NCBI GenBank assembly: GCA_035293805.1
Contig: DATGMD010000060.1
Location: 1 to 64,000 of the forward strand
DNA: 64,000 nucleotides
DNA from: JAJPHF01 sp035293805
GTDB taxonomy: Bacteria; Chloroflexota; UBA6077; JAJPHF01
Direction: 5' to 3'
Shown in pieces: positions 16,228 through 24,838 of this stretch; position 1 is the first letter of the stretch; the number at the start of each line of letters is the position of its first letter. The translations under genes were made by a program, and so were the position numbers. The notes below the pieces were generated by a model. It made no database searches. It saw only the letters and a list, made by a program, of their open reading frames with translations, and was not told where the DNA came from.

Positions 16228-17325
16228 ATGCACGCCGTGCTGGCGCCCGCGCATCACCAGCGCAGCCGCCCTACGCCGCGTCGCCGGCCCTGGTGGCGCT
16301 CACGACCGAAGCCATCCGCCAGCCCCCGGGACGCGCTCGCGCTCGTCGCCGCTACGCTCCTCGCCGCGATGCTCGTCGACTACCTCGCGCCGTGGCCCTA
16401 CGTCATGACGCCCCTCTACGTCATCCCGATCCTCCTCGCCGCGCACGCCCTCTCGCCCCGCGCCACCGCCGGGGTCGCGGCCGTGGCGACCCTGATCAAC
16501 ATCCTCAGCGGCCTCCTCCAGGGCACGCCGCTGCTGATCCACGCGATCTACAGCGTCGCGCTCGTGCTCACCGACTACCTGGCCGTCGCCTTCGCGGCTG
16601 AGCGCCAGCGCGCGGCGCGGCACGCGCAAGCGGCCGAAGCGGCCCACGAGCGCCTCCAGTTCTTCATGCGCTGCGTGGTCCACGAGCTAGGAAACCCGCT
16701 CACCGTGCTCGGCGGCTACGTGTCGCGGCTCCACCATCAGCAGGGCCTGTCTCCCGAGGCGGAGCAGTACGTCGTCACGCTCGAACACACCGCCGAGCGC
16801 CTGAAGTGTCTGGTCAGGGACTTGCGAGATGCCGGCCACCTGGGCACGGACTACTTCCAGATACACCCCGCCCCGACCGACCTGGTGGCGGTCGCGCGCG
16901 ACGTGCTGGCGCTCCGGCAGGCGAGCACGGACGACCACCAGCTACGCCTCGACGCGCCGACGCGACTCGTGGGCGTGTGGGACGAGGAGCGGATCAGCCA
17001 GCTACTGGCGAACCTGATCTCGAATGCGATCAAGTACTCCCCGGCCGGCGGGCCGGTCCAGGTCACCATCACCTCCACGGCTGCGGAGGCCCACGTTAGC
17101 GTGGCGGACCAGGGGCTGGGGATCCCGCCCGATCAGATGGACGACATCTTTCGCCCGTTCGAGCGCCTCCACACCGATGAGGTCGTCGAGGGGCTTGGCC
17201 TGGGCCTGACGATCGCGAAGGGCATCGTGGAGGCGCACGGCGGTCGCATCTGGGTAGAGAGCGCGCCGGGCCAGGGCAGCACCTTCCACTTCACCCTGCC
17301 GCTCCGGGCCGGGGTCGTGGCCTAA
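16228..17325 (+). CDS. Membrane sensor histidine kinase
   Basis: This 365-residue kinase has an N-terminal basic segment, then four or so membrane helices (LALVAATLLAAMLVDYLA through SVALVLTDYLAVAFAA), a short coiled segment, and a HisKA domain with the phosphorylated histidine in VHELGNPL. The ATPase domain shows the N box NLISNAIKYSP, G1 DQGLGIP, F box IFRPFERL and G2 GLGLGLTIAKG. The input part resembles the DUF4118/KdpD-type short membrane module, so it may sense a membrane-associated or cytoplasmic cue. No response-regulator gene is adjacent, which makes it an orphan kinase. It converges with the LigB-type gene. Confidence 0.88.
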   Translation: MHAVLAPAHHQRSRPTPRRRPWWRSRPKPSASPRDALALVAATLLAAMLVDYLAPWPYVMTPLYVIPILLAAHALSPRATAGVAAVATLINILSGLLQGTPLLIHAIYSVALVLTDYLAVAFAAERQRAARHAQAAEAAHERLQFFMRCVVHELGNPLTVLGGYVSRLHHQQGLSPEAEQYVVTLEHTAERLKCLVRDLRDAGHLGTDYFQIHPAPTDLVAVARDVLALRQASTDDHQLRLDAPTRLVGVWDEERISQLLANLISNAIKYSPAGGPVQVTITSTAAEAHVSVADQGLGIPPDQMDDIFRPFERLHTDEVVEGLGLGLTIAKGIVEAHGGRIWVESAPGQGSTFHFTLPLRAGVVA

Positions 17326-17344
17326 TCGCGGGCCCGCAGCGCGG

Positions 17345-18151
17345 CTACTCTAGCACCGCCACGGCGCAGCCGGTAAACCACTGCTTCACCGGCTCGTAGA
17401 CGAGCACCCGCCCCTTCCGCTCGGGCACCGCGCCCAGCACCGTCACCCACTGGCGAATCTCCCAGGTGCCGAAGCCCGCGCGGTCGATGCGCTCGTCGGG
17501 GATCGCCGCGATGGCCTCGCCGTCGCCCTGCTCGAGCAGCGCCAGGAACTCGTGGTCGAACGCCTCGTCGATGTAGCCCGCCTCGGGCGCCCCCGGGCTG
17601 TGCGACAGCCCGCCGGTGCCGAGCAGCGCCACCCGTCCCGGCCAGGCCTCGACGGCCTCGCGGATCAGCTGGCCCAGCCGGTAGCAGCGCGGCAGCGCGG
17701 GCAGCGGCGGCACCAGACAGTTCTGCAGCAGCGGCACGACGGGGATGTTCCGCTCCGGGTTGAGGAAGTGGAGCGGCAGTGAGGTCGCGTGGTCGAGCAG
17801 CATGCGTTCCGACCAGGCTGGCTCCACGCCGCCGTCGAAGGCTGTCTCCAGCACCGCTCGCGCGAACTCGGGGTGCCCCGGCACCTCGCCCTGCGGGATG
17901 TTCAGGTTTGGCTCGACAGGCCCCTTGTGGCTCGCGCCGGTGCCGATGCAGAAGGCCGGGAAGTTGTCGAGAAAGAAGTTCACGAAGTGCTCGCAGCTCG
18001 CGGCCAGGATCACGTCGGGCCGCGCCGCCTCCAGCACCTCGCGGGCCCGCGCGAAGCCGCCCCAGACCGCGGCCTTCTGCTCCTCCGGCGCGGGAAACGC
18101 GGTGATGCCCGGCGCGTGGCTGCACAGGATGGCGGCGACCACCTCACCCAT
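17345..18151 (-). CDS. LigB-type class III extradiol ring-cleavage dioxygenase
   Basis: This 268-residue protein matches the catalytic beta subunit of protocatechuate 4,5-dioxygenase, which opens catechol-type rings beside the hydroxyls using Fe(II) and O2. Iron ligands expected from LigB are present: His12 (CSHAP), His55 (CEHFVNFF) and a Glu near 230 (FGTWEIRQW). The catalytic His is in GTGGLSHSPG near residue 183. The partner LigA-like gene is 118 bases upstream on the same strand and an HpaB-type hydroxylase lies before that, so the three likely form one aromatic-catabolic operon. The usual substrate of the family is protocatechuate, gallate or a similar diol. Confidence 0.9.
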   Translation of the reverse strand: MGEVVAAILCSHAPGITAFPAPEEQKAAVWGGFARAREVLEAARPDVILAASCEHFVNFFLDNFPAFCIGTGASHKGPVEPNLNIPQGEVPGHPEFARAVLETAFDGGVEPAWSERMLLDHATSLPLHFLNPERNIPVVPLLQNCLVPPLPALPRCYRLGQLIREAVEAWPGRVALLGTGGLSHSPGAPEAGYIDEAFDHEFLALLEQGDGEAIAAIPDERIDRAGFGTWEIRQWVTVLGAVPERKGRVLVYEPVKQWFTGCAVAVLE

Positions 18152-18269
18152 CGTCTGCTCCTATCGTCGCTCGGTTGCGATCTAGCGCCGCCGCGTCCAA
18201 CGGCCCGGATGGGCGCTTCAAGCCCTTCCCGCGGATGGGCGGCAGGCCGCGTCAACGCCGATCGGCATC

Positions 18270-18557
18270 CTACCGCTTGCGAGCGCTCACCAGCGGGCGC
18301 TGGCCGGCCAGCGGCCCGATCTGCTTGTACATCTCCGGCGGCGGGATCTGGCGCGCACGGCAGTAGTGCAGCATCAGCAGTGGATGGACGCCCATCCGCC
18401 ACAGCGATGCGGTATCGCCATCGGCGAGGGCCGCGCGCTCGGCCGGGTCCAGGTCGTACTCCGCCATCACCGCCGCCGCGTCCTGCCGAAAGCGCTCCGT
18501 CGCGGCGGGATCGACGTTCAGTCGGTGGATCAGGCGCTGCATCTCGTACAGGCTCAT
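18270..18557 (-). CDS. LigA-type alpha subunit of extradiol dioxygenase
   Basis: This 95-residue helical protein matches the small subunit of protocatechuate 4,5-dioxygenase (LigA superfamily), which caps the active site of LigB. It reads YEMQRLIHRLNVDP at the start, then a segment with YDLDPAERAALADGD, and GVHPLLMLHYCRARQI towards the end, all typical. It ends in a basic tail. It lies between the hpaB-like and ligB-like genes on the same strand, supporting a heterodimeric enzyme. Confidence is high for the family, lower for the exact substrate. Confidence 0.87.
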   Translation of the reverse strand: MSLYEMQRLIHRLNVDPAATERFRQDAAAVMAEYDLDPAERAALADGDTASLWRMGVHPLLMLHYCRARQIPPPEMYKQIGPLAGQRPLVSARKR

Positions 18558-18684
18558 CGGTCAGCTCCCTTACGACGACAAACTGCGCTGGACGGTCGCC
18601 CCGAGACTCGGGCACCTACGCGCGATCAGCAGAGCGGGAGTCCCGGCTGCGGCGGTGACGCGGCGCGGCGCTCGCGGCCGCCGC

Positions 18685-20181
18685 CTACGAGTCGCTCGCC
18701 GCGCCAGCCCCCGCGGGCGTCCCAGCCTCGGCCGCCGTTGCGGCGAGGAGCGCCTGTACGCGGGCGACGGCGGCAGTGCGGTCGTAGGTGAAGAAGCGCC
18801 GCGCCAGCAAGGTCGCCGGGTCGCCCGCGAAGAAGCGCTCGTACAGCACTTGGCGCCCTGCGAAGCCGCTGCACGCGAGGTCCCAGGCCAGTCGGAACAG
18901 CCGCACGCGGTCGTGCCCGCCCAGGTTCGTGGACTGGTAGTACTTCTCGATGTCGGCGGCCAGCTCGGGCGCCGCCAGGTCGGCCTCGGTCGGCGTCGCC
19001 ATCAGCCCGCTGGAGCCGATAAGCTGCAGGATCTCGATCAGACGCGGGTACAGGCGGCGCAGGTAGTTGCGGCCGGTCGTCAGGATGGACGGGTTCGGCA
19101 CGTAGTAGCCCGCCGCGTCCGCGACCGCGTCGGCCTCGGCTGCCAAGACGTAGGCGCGCAGCGTCTCCACCGCATCCACGATCTCGCCCAGCATCATCTG
19201 GTACGTCGGCACTTCCGTGCGCCCGATGGCCTCGGCCAGCAGCGCCGCGACGCCCAGGATGAACTCGGCCTTCACCCAGTCCTTCACCAGGAACTGGTGG
19301 ATGCCGTGGTCGAATGCACGCGTCTGGCTGAACAGCCCGTTGCACAGCTCCACGTCGCCCTTGATGAACACGCGCTCCCACGGCACCACGACCTCGTGGA
19401 AGATCACCACGCAGTCCATCTCTTCGTAGCGGGCGGCCAGGGGCTGCTCGGCCACGGGACGCCCCATGTCGAGGCTTTGGCGGCACATCAGCCGCATGCC
19501 GGGCGTGGCGATCGGCACGGCGAAGGCCAGCGCGTAGCGATCGGCGTCGCCGCCCTGCTGCCGCATGGGCGCCGGGAACACCAGCATCTCGTCGGCGAAC
19601 GGCCCGAGCGTCGCCATGTTGCGGGCGCCGCTGACGACCAGTCCCTCGGCGCTCTCGCCGACGATGTGGAGCGGCACGGTCGGGTCGTCCTGCTGCGCCT
19701 CGGTGCGCACGCGGTTCGCGCGGAAGGTGCCGAACGTGTGGGTGGCGCACAGGTCGCGCTCGCGAAACCACTCGTAGTAGGCGACGATGCGCTCGCCGTA
19801 CTCGGCGCCGCCGCGGCGGAAGTAGTCGGCGGCCATCGCGCAGCCCGCCAGGATTGTGTTCATGTAGTCGGGGCTGCGGCCCAGCATGCCGCCCGAGTGG
19901 TCGGCCCAGGCCTTGAACATCGCGCGCCGCCGCACGAGGTCGTCCACGCTCCGCGGCTCGACGAACGCGAGGCTCACGGGATCGCCGGTGCTGGGCGAGC
20001 GGTAGGTCAGGCGCGGGCCGATGACGGGATCGTGCTGGAGGTCGTACAGCTCGGCCACCGAGCGCGCGCAGCGGCCGAGCAGCGGGTGCGCCGTCACGTC
20101 GGCGACGCGCTCGCCGTCCAGCCACACCTCGCGCTCGTCGCGCAGCCCCGCCAGGAACTCGGCGCCTGTCCGCACGCCCAT
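18685..20181 (-). CDS. HpaB-family 4-hydroxyphenylacetate 3-monooxygenase-like oxygenase
   Basis: This 498-residue protein belongs to the HpaB/PheA2/HsaA-like family of FADH2-dependent hydroxylases that add a hydroxyl ortho to a phenol. It starts VRTGAEFLAGLRDEREVWLDGERV, the standard opening. The central part has NRVRTEAQQDD, a region lining the flavin pocket, and the flavin-site segment VSGARNMATLGPFADEMLV. The C-terminal helical bundle ends with FRLAWDLACSGFAGRQVLYERFF. The ATG at 20181 fits the family start; longer in-frame reading is not supported. It heads a likely operon with LigA- and LigB-type genes, so it could make the catechol that those subunits cleave. The required flavin reductase is not in the window. 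Confidence 0.9.
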   Translation of the reverse strand: MGVRTGAEFLAGLRDEREVWLDGERVADVTAHPLLGRCARSVAELYDLQHDPVIGPRLTYRSPSTGDPVSLAFVEPRSVDDLVRRRAMFKAWADHSGGMLGRSPDYMNTILAGCAMAADYFRRGGAEYGERIVAYYEWFRERDLCATHTFGTFRANRVRTEAQQDDPTVPLHIVGESAEGLVVSGARNMATLGPFADEMLVFPAPMRQQGGDADRYALAFAVPIATPGMRLMCRQSLDMGRPVAEQPLAARYEEMDCVVIFHEVVVPWERVFIKGDVELCNGLFSQTRAFDHGIHQFLVKDWVKAEFILGVAALLAEAIGRTEVPTYQMMLGEIVDAVETLRAYVLAAEADAVADAAGYYVPNPSILTTGRNYLRRLYPRLIEILQLIGSSGLMATPTEADLAAPELAADIEKYYQSTNLGGHDRVRLFRLAWDLACSGFAGRQVLYERFFAGDPATLLARRFFTYDRTAAVARVQALLAATAAEAGTPAGAGAASDS

Positions 20182-20283
20182 GCCGTCGCCCCCTGTCCCC
20201 GCCGCCTGGGCCGCTCGCCGGCCCCCGCGCCGCGTGTGTTCCCCAGTATAGAAGTAGACCCCGCCGCGGACCAATCGACGGCC

Positions 20284-20318
20284 AGGGGCGGGCGTCCGGC
20301 GCAGCAAGTAGCGCCCCT
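20284..20318. repeat. Hairpin-forming intergenic repeat at glycosyltransferase stop
   Basis: AGGGGCG (20284-20290) and CGCCCCT (20312-20318) are complementary, with the spacer GCAGCAAGTAG part between. The right arm overlaps the stop codon of the leftward glycosyltransferase gene. It may serve as its terminator. I recall similar GTAGGGGCGC elements from other genomes, but cannot check this here. Confidence 0.4.
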
Positions 20319-21534
20319 ACCTCCGCCTCGCTTGCACGTCACGGATGGGGGATGAGGGAGCGCCCGGGGCTAGCTGTTCGAGCCGATCGACTACCTGGCG
20401 GGGGAGGGGCATGGCGGCGATCTCGTCGGCCACGCGCCGGGCGTGGTCGCGATAGGACGCGTCGGCCAGGAGGCGGCGCAGGCCGGCGCGAATGGCGTCC
20501 GCCGACACCCCGCCGGGGCGCAGGGTGAGGCCGACGCCGGCCTGCTCGCAGCGGGCGGCGTTCGTGAAGTTGTCGGCGCCTTGCGGAAGAAGCAGCAGGG
20601 GAATGCCGCGGGCGAGCGCCGGCAGGATCGTGCCCGACCCGCCGTGACAGACCACGGCCGCGCAGCGGTCGAGCAGGACCGACTGGGGAATGTACCGCTC
20701 GACGCGGGCGTTCGGCGGCGCGGGGCCGAGGTCGGCGGGATCGTTGTTCTCCCCGACGGTGACGATCAGGTTCAGGTCCTGATCGCCCAGCCCGTCGAGG
20801 ATAGCCCGGAACACGGCCAGATCGGTGTTCAGGAAGGTGCCGAGCGTCGCGTAGACGGTGGGACGGTCTGGGAGCGCGTCGAGCCAGGTGGGCGCTTCGG
20901 GCCTCGGGCCGCTGCCATCGTAGCCGACCGGCCGCAGCGGCCAAACGCGCCCGGCAAGCGCCGCGGGCAGCGGGCCCTCCAGGCTCCGCGGACTGACCGC
21001 GAGATAGGCGTGGACGAAGATGCCCGCGTACGGCGGCGGCTGGAGGCGGTGGGCGCGCCAGAGCGGCGCGGCCGCCTCGCCGGCCCGCTCGAAGACGTCC
21101 ACCGGGGTCAGCGGACCGAGGCCATGGGTCACGTGCGGCACGCCGGCGAGCGTGGCGGCCAGCGGAGCCGCGAACTGGCAGGGGTCGTGTACGAGGAGGT
21201 CGGGGCGCCAGGCCGCTACCACGGCGAACAGCGGCGCCAGGGTGCGCTCGGCGCCCACCTGGGCGAACAGGCGGGGCAGGAACCAGCTCTCGATCTCTTC
21301 CGGCGCTAGCCCTTCGCCCGGCGGGCCGCCCACACGCCGGGCCAGCTCGGCAAACCACGCGTCAAGCCCATCGCCGACGGGGTACGCGGCGAACCCGGCG
21401 TCCTGGGCACGGCGCGCGAAGGCGGGGGCGCTGGCGAACGCGACCGCATGGCCGCGCTCGGCGAGTGCGTGCGCGAGGGGGAGCAGCGGGTTCAGGTGGC
21501 CCGCTTCCGGGATGGCGCTGAAGAGGACTCGCAC
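20317..21534 (-). CDS. UDP-glycosyltransferase family 1 (macrolide/steroid type)
   Basis: This 405-residue GT-B glycosyltransferase resembles the MGT/UGT type that glycosylate small lipophilic acceptors such as macrolides, sterols or polyketides. The N-terminal acceptor domain begins RVLFSAIPEAGHLNPLLPLA, including the family Gly-His pair. The C-terminal donor domain has the PSPG-like signature AVVCHGGSGTILPALARGIP, followed by PQGADNFTNAARCE. Length is normal. It stands alone on the minus strand behind the hpaB gene's promoter region and diverges from the adenosine deaminase gene. No biosynthetic cluster is nearby, so the acceptor is unknown; detoxification is possible. Confidence 0.85.
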   Translation of the reverse strand: MRVLFSAIPEAGHLNPLLPLAHALAERGHAVAFASAPAFARRAQDAGFAAYPVGDGLDAWFAELARRVGGPPGEGLAPEEIESWFLPRLFAQVGAERTLAPLFAVVAAWRPDLLVHDPCQFAAPLAATLAGVPHVTHGLGPLTPVDVFERAGEAAAPLWRAHRLQPPPYAGIFVHAYLAVSPRSLEGPLPAALAGRVWPLRPVGYDGSGPRPEAPTWLDALPDRPTVYATLGTFLNTDLAVFRAILDGLGDQDLNLIVTVGENNDPADLGPAPPNARVERYIPQSVLLDRCAAVVCHGGSGTILPALARGIPLLLLPQGADNFTNAARCEQAGVGLTLRPGGVSADAIRAGLRRLLADASYRDHARRVADEIAAMPLPRQVVDRLEQLAPGAPSSPIRDVQARRR

Positions 21535-21849
21535 GGCCGTGCCGCCTGTTCTCGGCTAGTGGGGCGCGCGCCGATGGCCGAGCCATCGGCGGTTACAGCG
21601 GCTTGTAGCCCGGCTGAGCAGGCAGCCGACGCCGGGGCGGCGGCCTTGCAGGCCGCGGGCGGCCACGCGAGCCGCCCCTGCCGGACGCTGGCCGCTCACC
21701 TCGCGCGAGATGCTCTGGCGCATGGCCGCGATGGAAAAGCTGGCCCACTCTCCCGCCGGACAGCCGAACCGCGTGGTATTGTAGCAGAGGCCGTCCCACC
21801 AGCAGCGCCGTTTCACAGCCCAATTATCGGTCGAGGGGGACTTCTGCCC
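21535..21849. other. Divergent intergenic region, glycosyltransferase versus deaminase
   Basis: These 315 bases have no credible gene. GGCCTTGCAGGCCGC and neighbouring GCGGCC arms near 21643-21680 give several short GC hairpins. I cannot assign a promoter with confidence. Confidence 0.4.
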
Positions 21850-23472
21850 GTGAGCGCTGACCTCCAGCGCAACAGGGGCACCCGGCACCAGCCGCCGGGC
21901 GCTCCGGCGGCGCCCACGGCGCTGCTCCGAGCATTCCTGCTCGTCGCCCTTGTCGCTGTGGCCGCCGCGGCGCCGGCCGGCTGGGCCCAAGGGGTCGCGG
22001 CGCCGCCCGTGCCGGACCAGGCGCTCGCCGAGCAGCGCACGACCGCCTACTTCGACACGATCCGCGCCGAGCCGCTGGCGCTCGCCGCCTTTCTGCGCGC
22101 CATGCCGAAGGGCGGCGACCTGCACAACCATCCGAGCGGCGCCGAGTACGCCGAGCACTTTATCGCCTATGCGGCCGAGGATGGGCTGTGCGTCGTCCTC
22201 GCGACGATGACGCTGGTGGCGCCCACGCCCCCCTGCGATGCCGCCGACGGCCGACCGCCGGCCGCTAGCGCCCTCGCCGACCAGCAGCTCTACAACGCGC
22301 TGATCGACGCCTGGTCGATGCGCAACTGGAACCCGGCGCGCATCTCCGGCCACGACCAGTTCTTCGGCACCTTCGACCGCTTTGGGGAGGCCTGGGCCCT
22401 GCGCACCGGCGACGTGCTGGCCGACGTGATTGCCCAGGCGGGGGCGGAGAACGTGAGCTACCTGGAGCTGATGTTCGGCGTCGACGGCGGCGGGGCGAGC
22501 CAGCTTGGCGCGCGCGTGGGGTGGGACGACGATCTGGGGCGACTGCGCGAGCGGCTGCTGGCCGAGGGCATGGACGAGGTCGTCGCCGCGGCCCGCCGCG
22601 GGCTCGACGCCGCCGAGGCGCGCGTGCGCGAGCGGCTGCGCTGCGGCACGCCGGACGCCGATCGCGGGTGTGCCGTAACGGTGCGCTACCTGCAGACCGG
22701 CACGCGCGTGCTGCCGCCCGAGCGCGTGTTCGCGCAGTTCGTGGCCGGCTACCAGCTCGTCCACACCGACCCACGGGTCGTGGGCATCAACCTGGTGGCG
22801 CCCGAGGACGCCTATGTCGCGCGGCGCGACTATCGGCTGCACATGGCGATGCTCGACTACCTGCACGGCATCGCGCCGGACGTGCCGATCGCGCTGCACG
22901 CCGGCGAGCTGGCGCCTGGGCTGGTCCCGCCCGCGGACCTCCGCTTCCATATCCGCGCCGCGGTCGAGCAGGGCCACGCGCGCCGCATCGGCCACGGCGT
23001 CGACGTGATGTACGAGGACGACCCGTTCGGCCTGCTAGCCGAGCTGGCCGAGCGTAACGTGCTGGTGGAGATCCTGCCGGTGAGCAACACGCAGATTCTG
23101 GGGATCACCGGCCCAGAGCATCCCTTCCCCTACTACTGGGCCGCCGGCGTGCCGCTGGCGCTCGCCACCGACGACGAGGGCGTGTCCCGCTCGACGATGA
23201 CCGATCAGTACCAGCAGGCCGTCGAGCTATTTGGCCTAGGCTATCCGGAGCTGAAGCAGCTCGCGCGCCAGAGCCTGGAGTACGCTTTCCTGCCGGGGGC
23301 CAGCCTGTGGGAGCAGCTCGCGGCCGCGGTGCCGGCCGACGCCTGCGCGGGCGACCAGTTGGGCGGGGAGACGCCGAGCGCGGCGTGCGGCGCGTTCCTG
23401 CAGGGCAGCGAGCGCGCCCGCGCGCAGTGGCGCCTGGAGGGCGAGTTCGCCGCCTTCGAGCGCCGCTATTAA
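21850..23472 (+). CDS. Exported adenosine deaminase-like metallohydrolase
   Basis: This 540-residue protein is an adenosine deaminase-family enzyme, expected to turn adenosine or a related nucleoside into inosine and ammonia. The N-terminus has a signal peptide (LLRAFLLVALVAVAAAAP, cleaved after GWAQ near residue 49). Metal and catalytic motifs are complete: GGDLHNHPSG (HxH), IALHAGELAPG (His and catalytic Glu), RIGHGVDVMYED (His), and LATDDEGVSR (Asp pair). It is longer than cytoplasmic Add (about 340), like the growth-factor-type secreted ADGF group. Bases before the GTG read GGGGGA. It converges with an unrelated small gene. Confidence 0.87.
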   Translation: MSADLQRNRGTRHQPPGAPAAPTALLRAFLLVALVAVAAAAPAGWAQGVAAPPVPDQALAEQRTTAYFDTIRAEPLALAAFLRAMPKGGDLHNHPSGAEYAEHFIAYAAEDGLCVVLATMTLVAPTPPCDAADGRPPAASALADQQLYNALIDAWSMRNWNPARISGHDQFFGTFDRFGEAWALRTGDVLADVIAQAGAENVSYLELMFGVDGGGASQLGARVGWDDDLGRLRERLLAEGMDEVVAAARRGLDAAEARVRERLRCGTPDADRGCAVTVRYLQTGTRVLPPERVFAQFVAGYQLVHTDPRVVGINLVAPEDAYVARRDYRLHMAMLDYLHGIAPDVPIALHAGELAPGLVPPADLRFHIRAAVEQGHARRIGHGVDVMYEDDPFGLLAELAERNVLVEILPVSNTQILGITGPEHPFPYYWAAGVPLALATDDEGVSRSTMTDQYQQAVELFGLGYPELKQLARQSLEYAFLPGASLWEQLAAAVPADACAGDQLGGETPSAACGAFLQGSERARAQWRLEGEFAAFERRY

Positions 23473-23483
23473 TTGATGCTGAG

Positions 23484-23780
23484 CTAGTGGAGATAGAGTC
23501 CGTCTGCCCCGGCGTTCAGGTTGTAAGCGGTGTCCTGGTAGGGCGTATTGGCCCAGGGTATTGCCCAGCCGTTCTGGTACCACCCTGGCCCCAGAGGGCC
23601 ATAGTTGAGCCAGTAGCTCGTGTACCCCTGCACGTCGCCCTCATGCGGCCGGAACGTGGTGATTGCCATGATGTCGAGCGTCCGCTGCTCGTCGGGAGTC
23701 AACGTACTGCGGAACTGGGCCAGCTTCTCGATGAAGGCCTTGCGCTCCGCCTCGTTGGGTAGCTGCACGTGTTCCGCCAT
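23484..23780 (-). CDS. Conserved-looking small protein of unknown function
   Basis: This 98-residue protein begins AEHVQLPNEAERKAFIEKL and has a helical first half with FRSTLTPDEQRTLDIMAI. The second half is rich in Tyr, Trp, Pro and Asn (TSYWLNYGPLGPGWYQN, then GWAIPWANTPYQDT), which suggests an extended or small-molecule-binding segment. No signal peptide or membrane helix is seen. The ATG at 23780 has GAGAGGTG upstream. I do not recognise the family. The ending NAGADGLYLH is intact. It may be transcribed with or without the class II aldolase, which lies 254 bases upstream with a palindrome between them. Confidence 0.7.
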   Translation of the reverse strand: MAEHVQLPNEAERKAFIEKLAQFRSTLTPDEQRTLDIMAITTFRPHEGDVQGYTSYWLNYGPLGPGWYQNGWAIPWANTPYQDTAYNLNAGADGLYLH

Positions 23781-23971
23781 GTCGCACCTCTCCATTGTCG
23801 CCTTGCGGTGCCGACCGCGCACCGCGGGGCTGGCCGGCCGTGTTGCTAGCTGCCCCCAGCATAGCGTGCCACTGGCCGGCCGTCTGTCATCTCCTTGACA
23901 CCCGCCGCGGCTTGTACCGCCTTCCTGGCAGCCAGTCAACACTGGCTGGCCGTCCTCTTCCGTGAGCCTGG

Positions 23972-24007
23972 GTTTGAACGATTCGCACCGCGGTGAATCG
24001 TTCAAAC
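23972..24007. repeat. Palindrome between class II aldolase and small gene
   Basis: The arms GTTTGAACGATTC (23972-23984) and GAATCGTTCAAAC (23995-24007) form a perfect 13-bp inverted repeat, and the ten bases between them are themselves nearly self-complementary (CACCGCGGTG). It lies just downstream of the aldolase stop on the minus strand. No T run follows, so it could be a factor-dependent terminator or an operator for the small gene. Confidence 0.55.
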
Positions 24008-24034
24008 TGGAATCCACGGATTGGAGGCCGGCCG

Positions 24035-24838
24035 CTACTTGAGGTCGCGGCTGACCTTGTCGGCGTAGAACTGCCACGTGCCGCCGACACGCGGCTCGTT
24101 GCCGCGTTGGGCCAGCACATCTTTGAAGTGCGGCAGCGCGGCGAGGGGCGGGCGGCCGGTCATCTCCTCGACCTGCTCGCGGGTGATGTGCGGGTGGTGG
24201 GCGCCGGCGGCGCAGTAGGCGTACCAGTTCATGCGCGCCTGCTCTTCGAGGAAGGCCATGTTCATCACAGCCTCCTCGAGGTTGCGCCCGACCGTGGTGG
24301 CGCCGTGGCCCTGCAGCAGGATGGCCGGGTGGCTGCCCAGCGCCCGCGCCACCTCCATTCCTTCCTCGTCAGTCTGAATGGTCTTCGCGTGCGGGTACAG
24401 CGGCAACTGCTCGCCCAGCGCCCAGCGGTGCAGGCCGAGGCCGGGCTGGATGCCCTCCTGGCACATCGGTACGAGCTGGGGGTGGAGGATGCTCATCAGC
24501 ACGGCGAAGCGCGGGTGCAGGTGGACGACCGACTGCACGTCGGGCCGGGCCTTGTAGATGCAGGAGTGCATCTTGACCTCGAAGCATTGCGTCGAGCCGG
24601 GCGGGCCGTCCAGCTTGTTGCCCTCCAGGTCGCAGATGACCATGTCCGCCGGCTGCATGGCGGCGAGCGCGTCGATCTGGTAGCCGCGGCCCTTCACCAC
24701 GAACGTATCGGGCGCGGACGGCACCCGCATGCTGGCATGGCCGAGCGAGGCGAGCACGCCGGTGGCGAAGCCCAGCTCCGCCAGGATGCGATTCGCCACC
24801 GCCACCTGGTACTTCACGTCGTCGAGCGCGGTGCTCAT
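24035..24838 (-). CDS. Class II aldolase/adducin-family protein
   Basis: This 267-residue protein belongs to the zinc-dependent class II aldolase/adducin family (FucA/AraD/MtnB fold). Zinc ligands are visible in SVVHLHPRFAVL (HxH) and LQGHGATTVGRN (His). It starts with STALDDVKYQVAVANRILAE. The adjacent set includes mtnB at 26490-27104, of the same fold but clearly different in sequence. Family members cleave sugar phosphates or decarboxylate dihydroxyphthalate; I recall PhtC (3,4-dihydroxyphthalate decarboxylase) as related but cannot verify it here. The start at 24838 gives the expected N-terminus; an in-frame extension to 24976 is GC-rich leader. Confidence 0.83.
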   Translation of the reverse strand: MSTALDDVKYQVAVANRILAELGFATGVLASLGHASMRVPSAPDTFVVKGRGYQIDALAAMQPADMVICDLEGNKLDGPPGSTQCFEVKMHSCIYKARPDVQSVVHLHPRFAVLMSILHPQLVPMCQEGIQPGLGLHRWALGEQLPLYPHAKTIQTDEEGMEVARALGSHPAILLQGHGATTVGRNLEEAVMNMAFLEEQARMNWYAYCAAGAHHPHITREQVEEMTGRPPLAALPHFKDVLAQRGNEPRVGGTWQFYADKVSRDLK

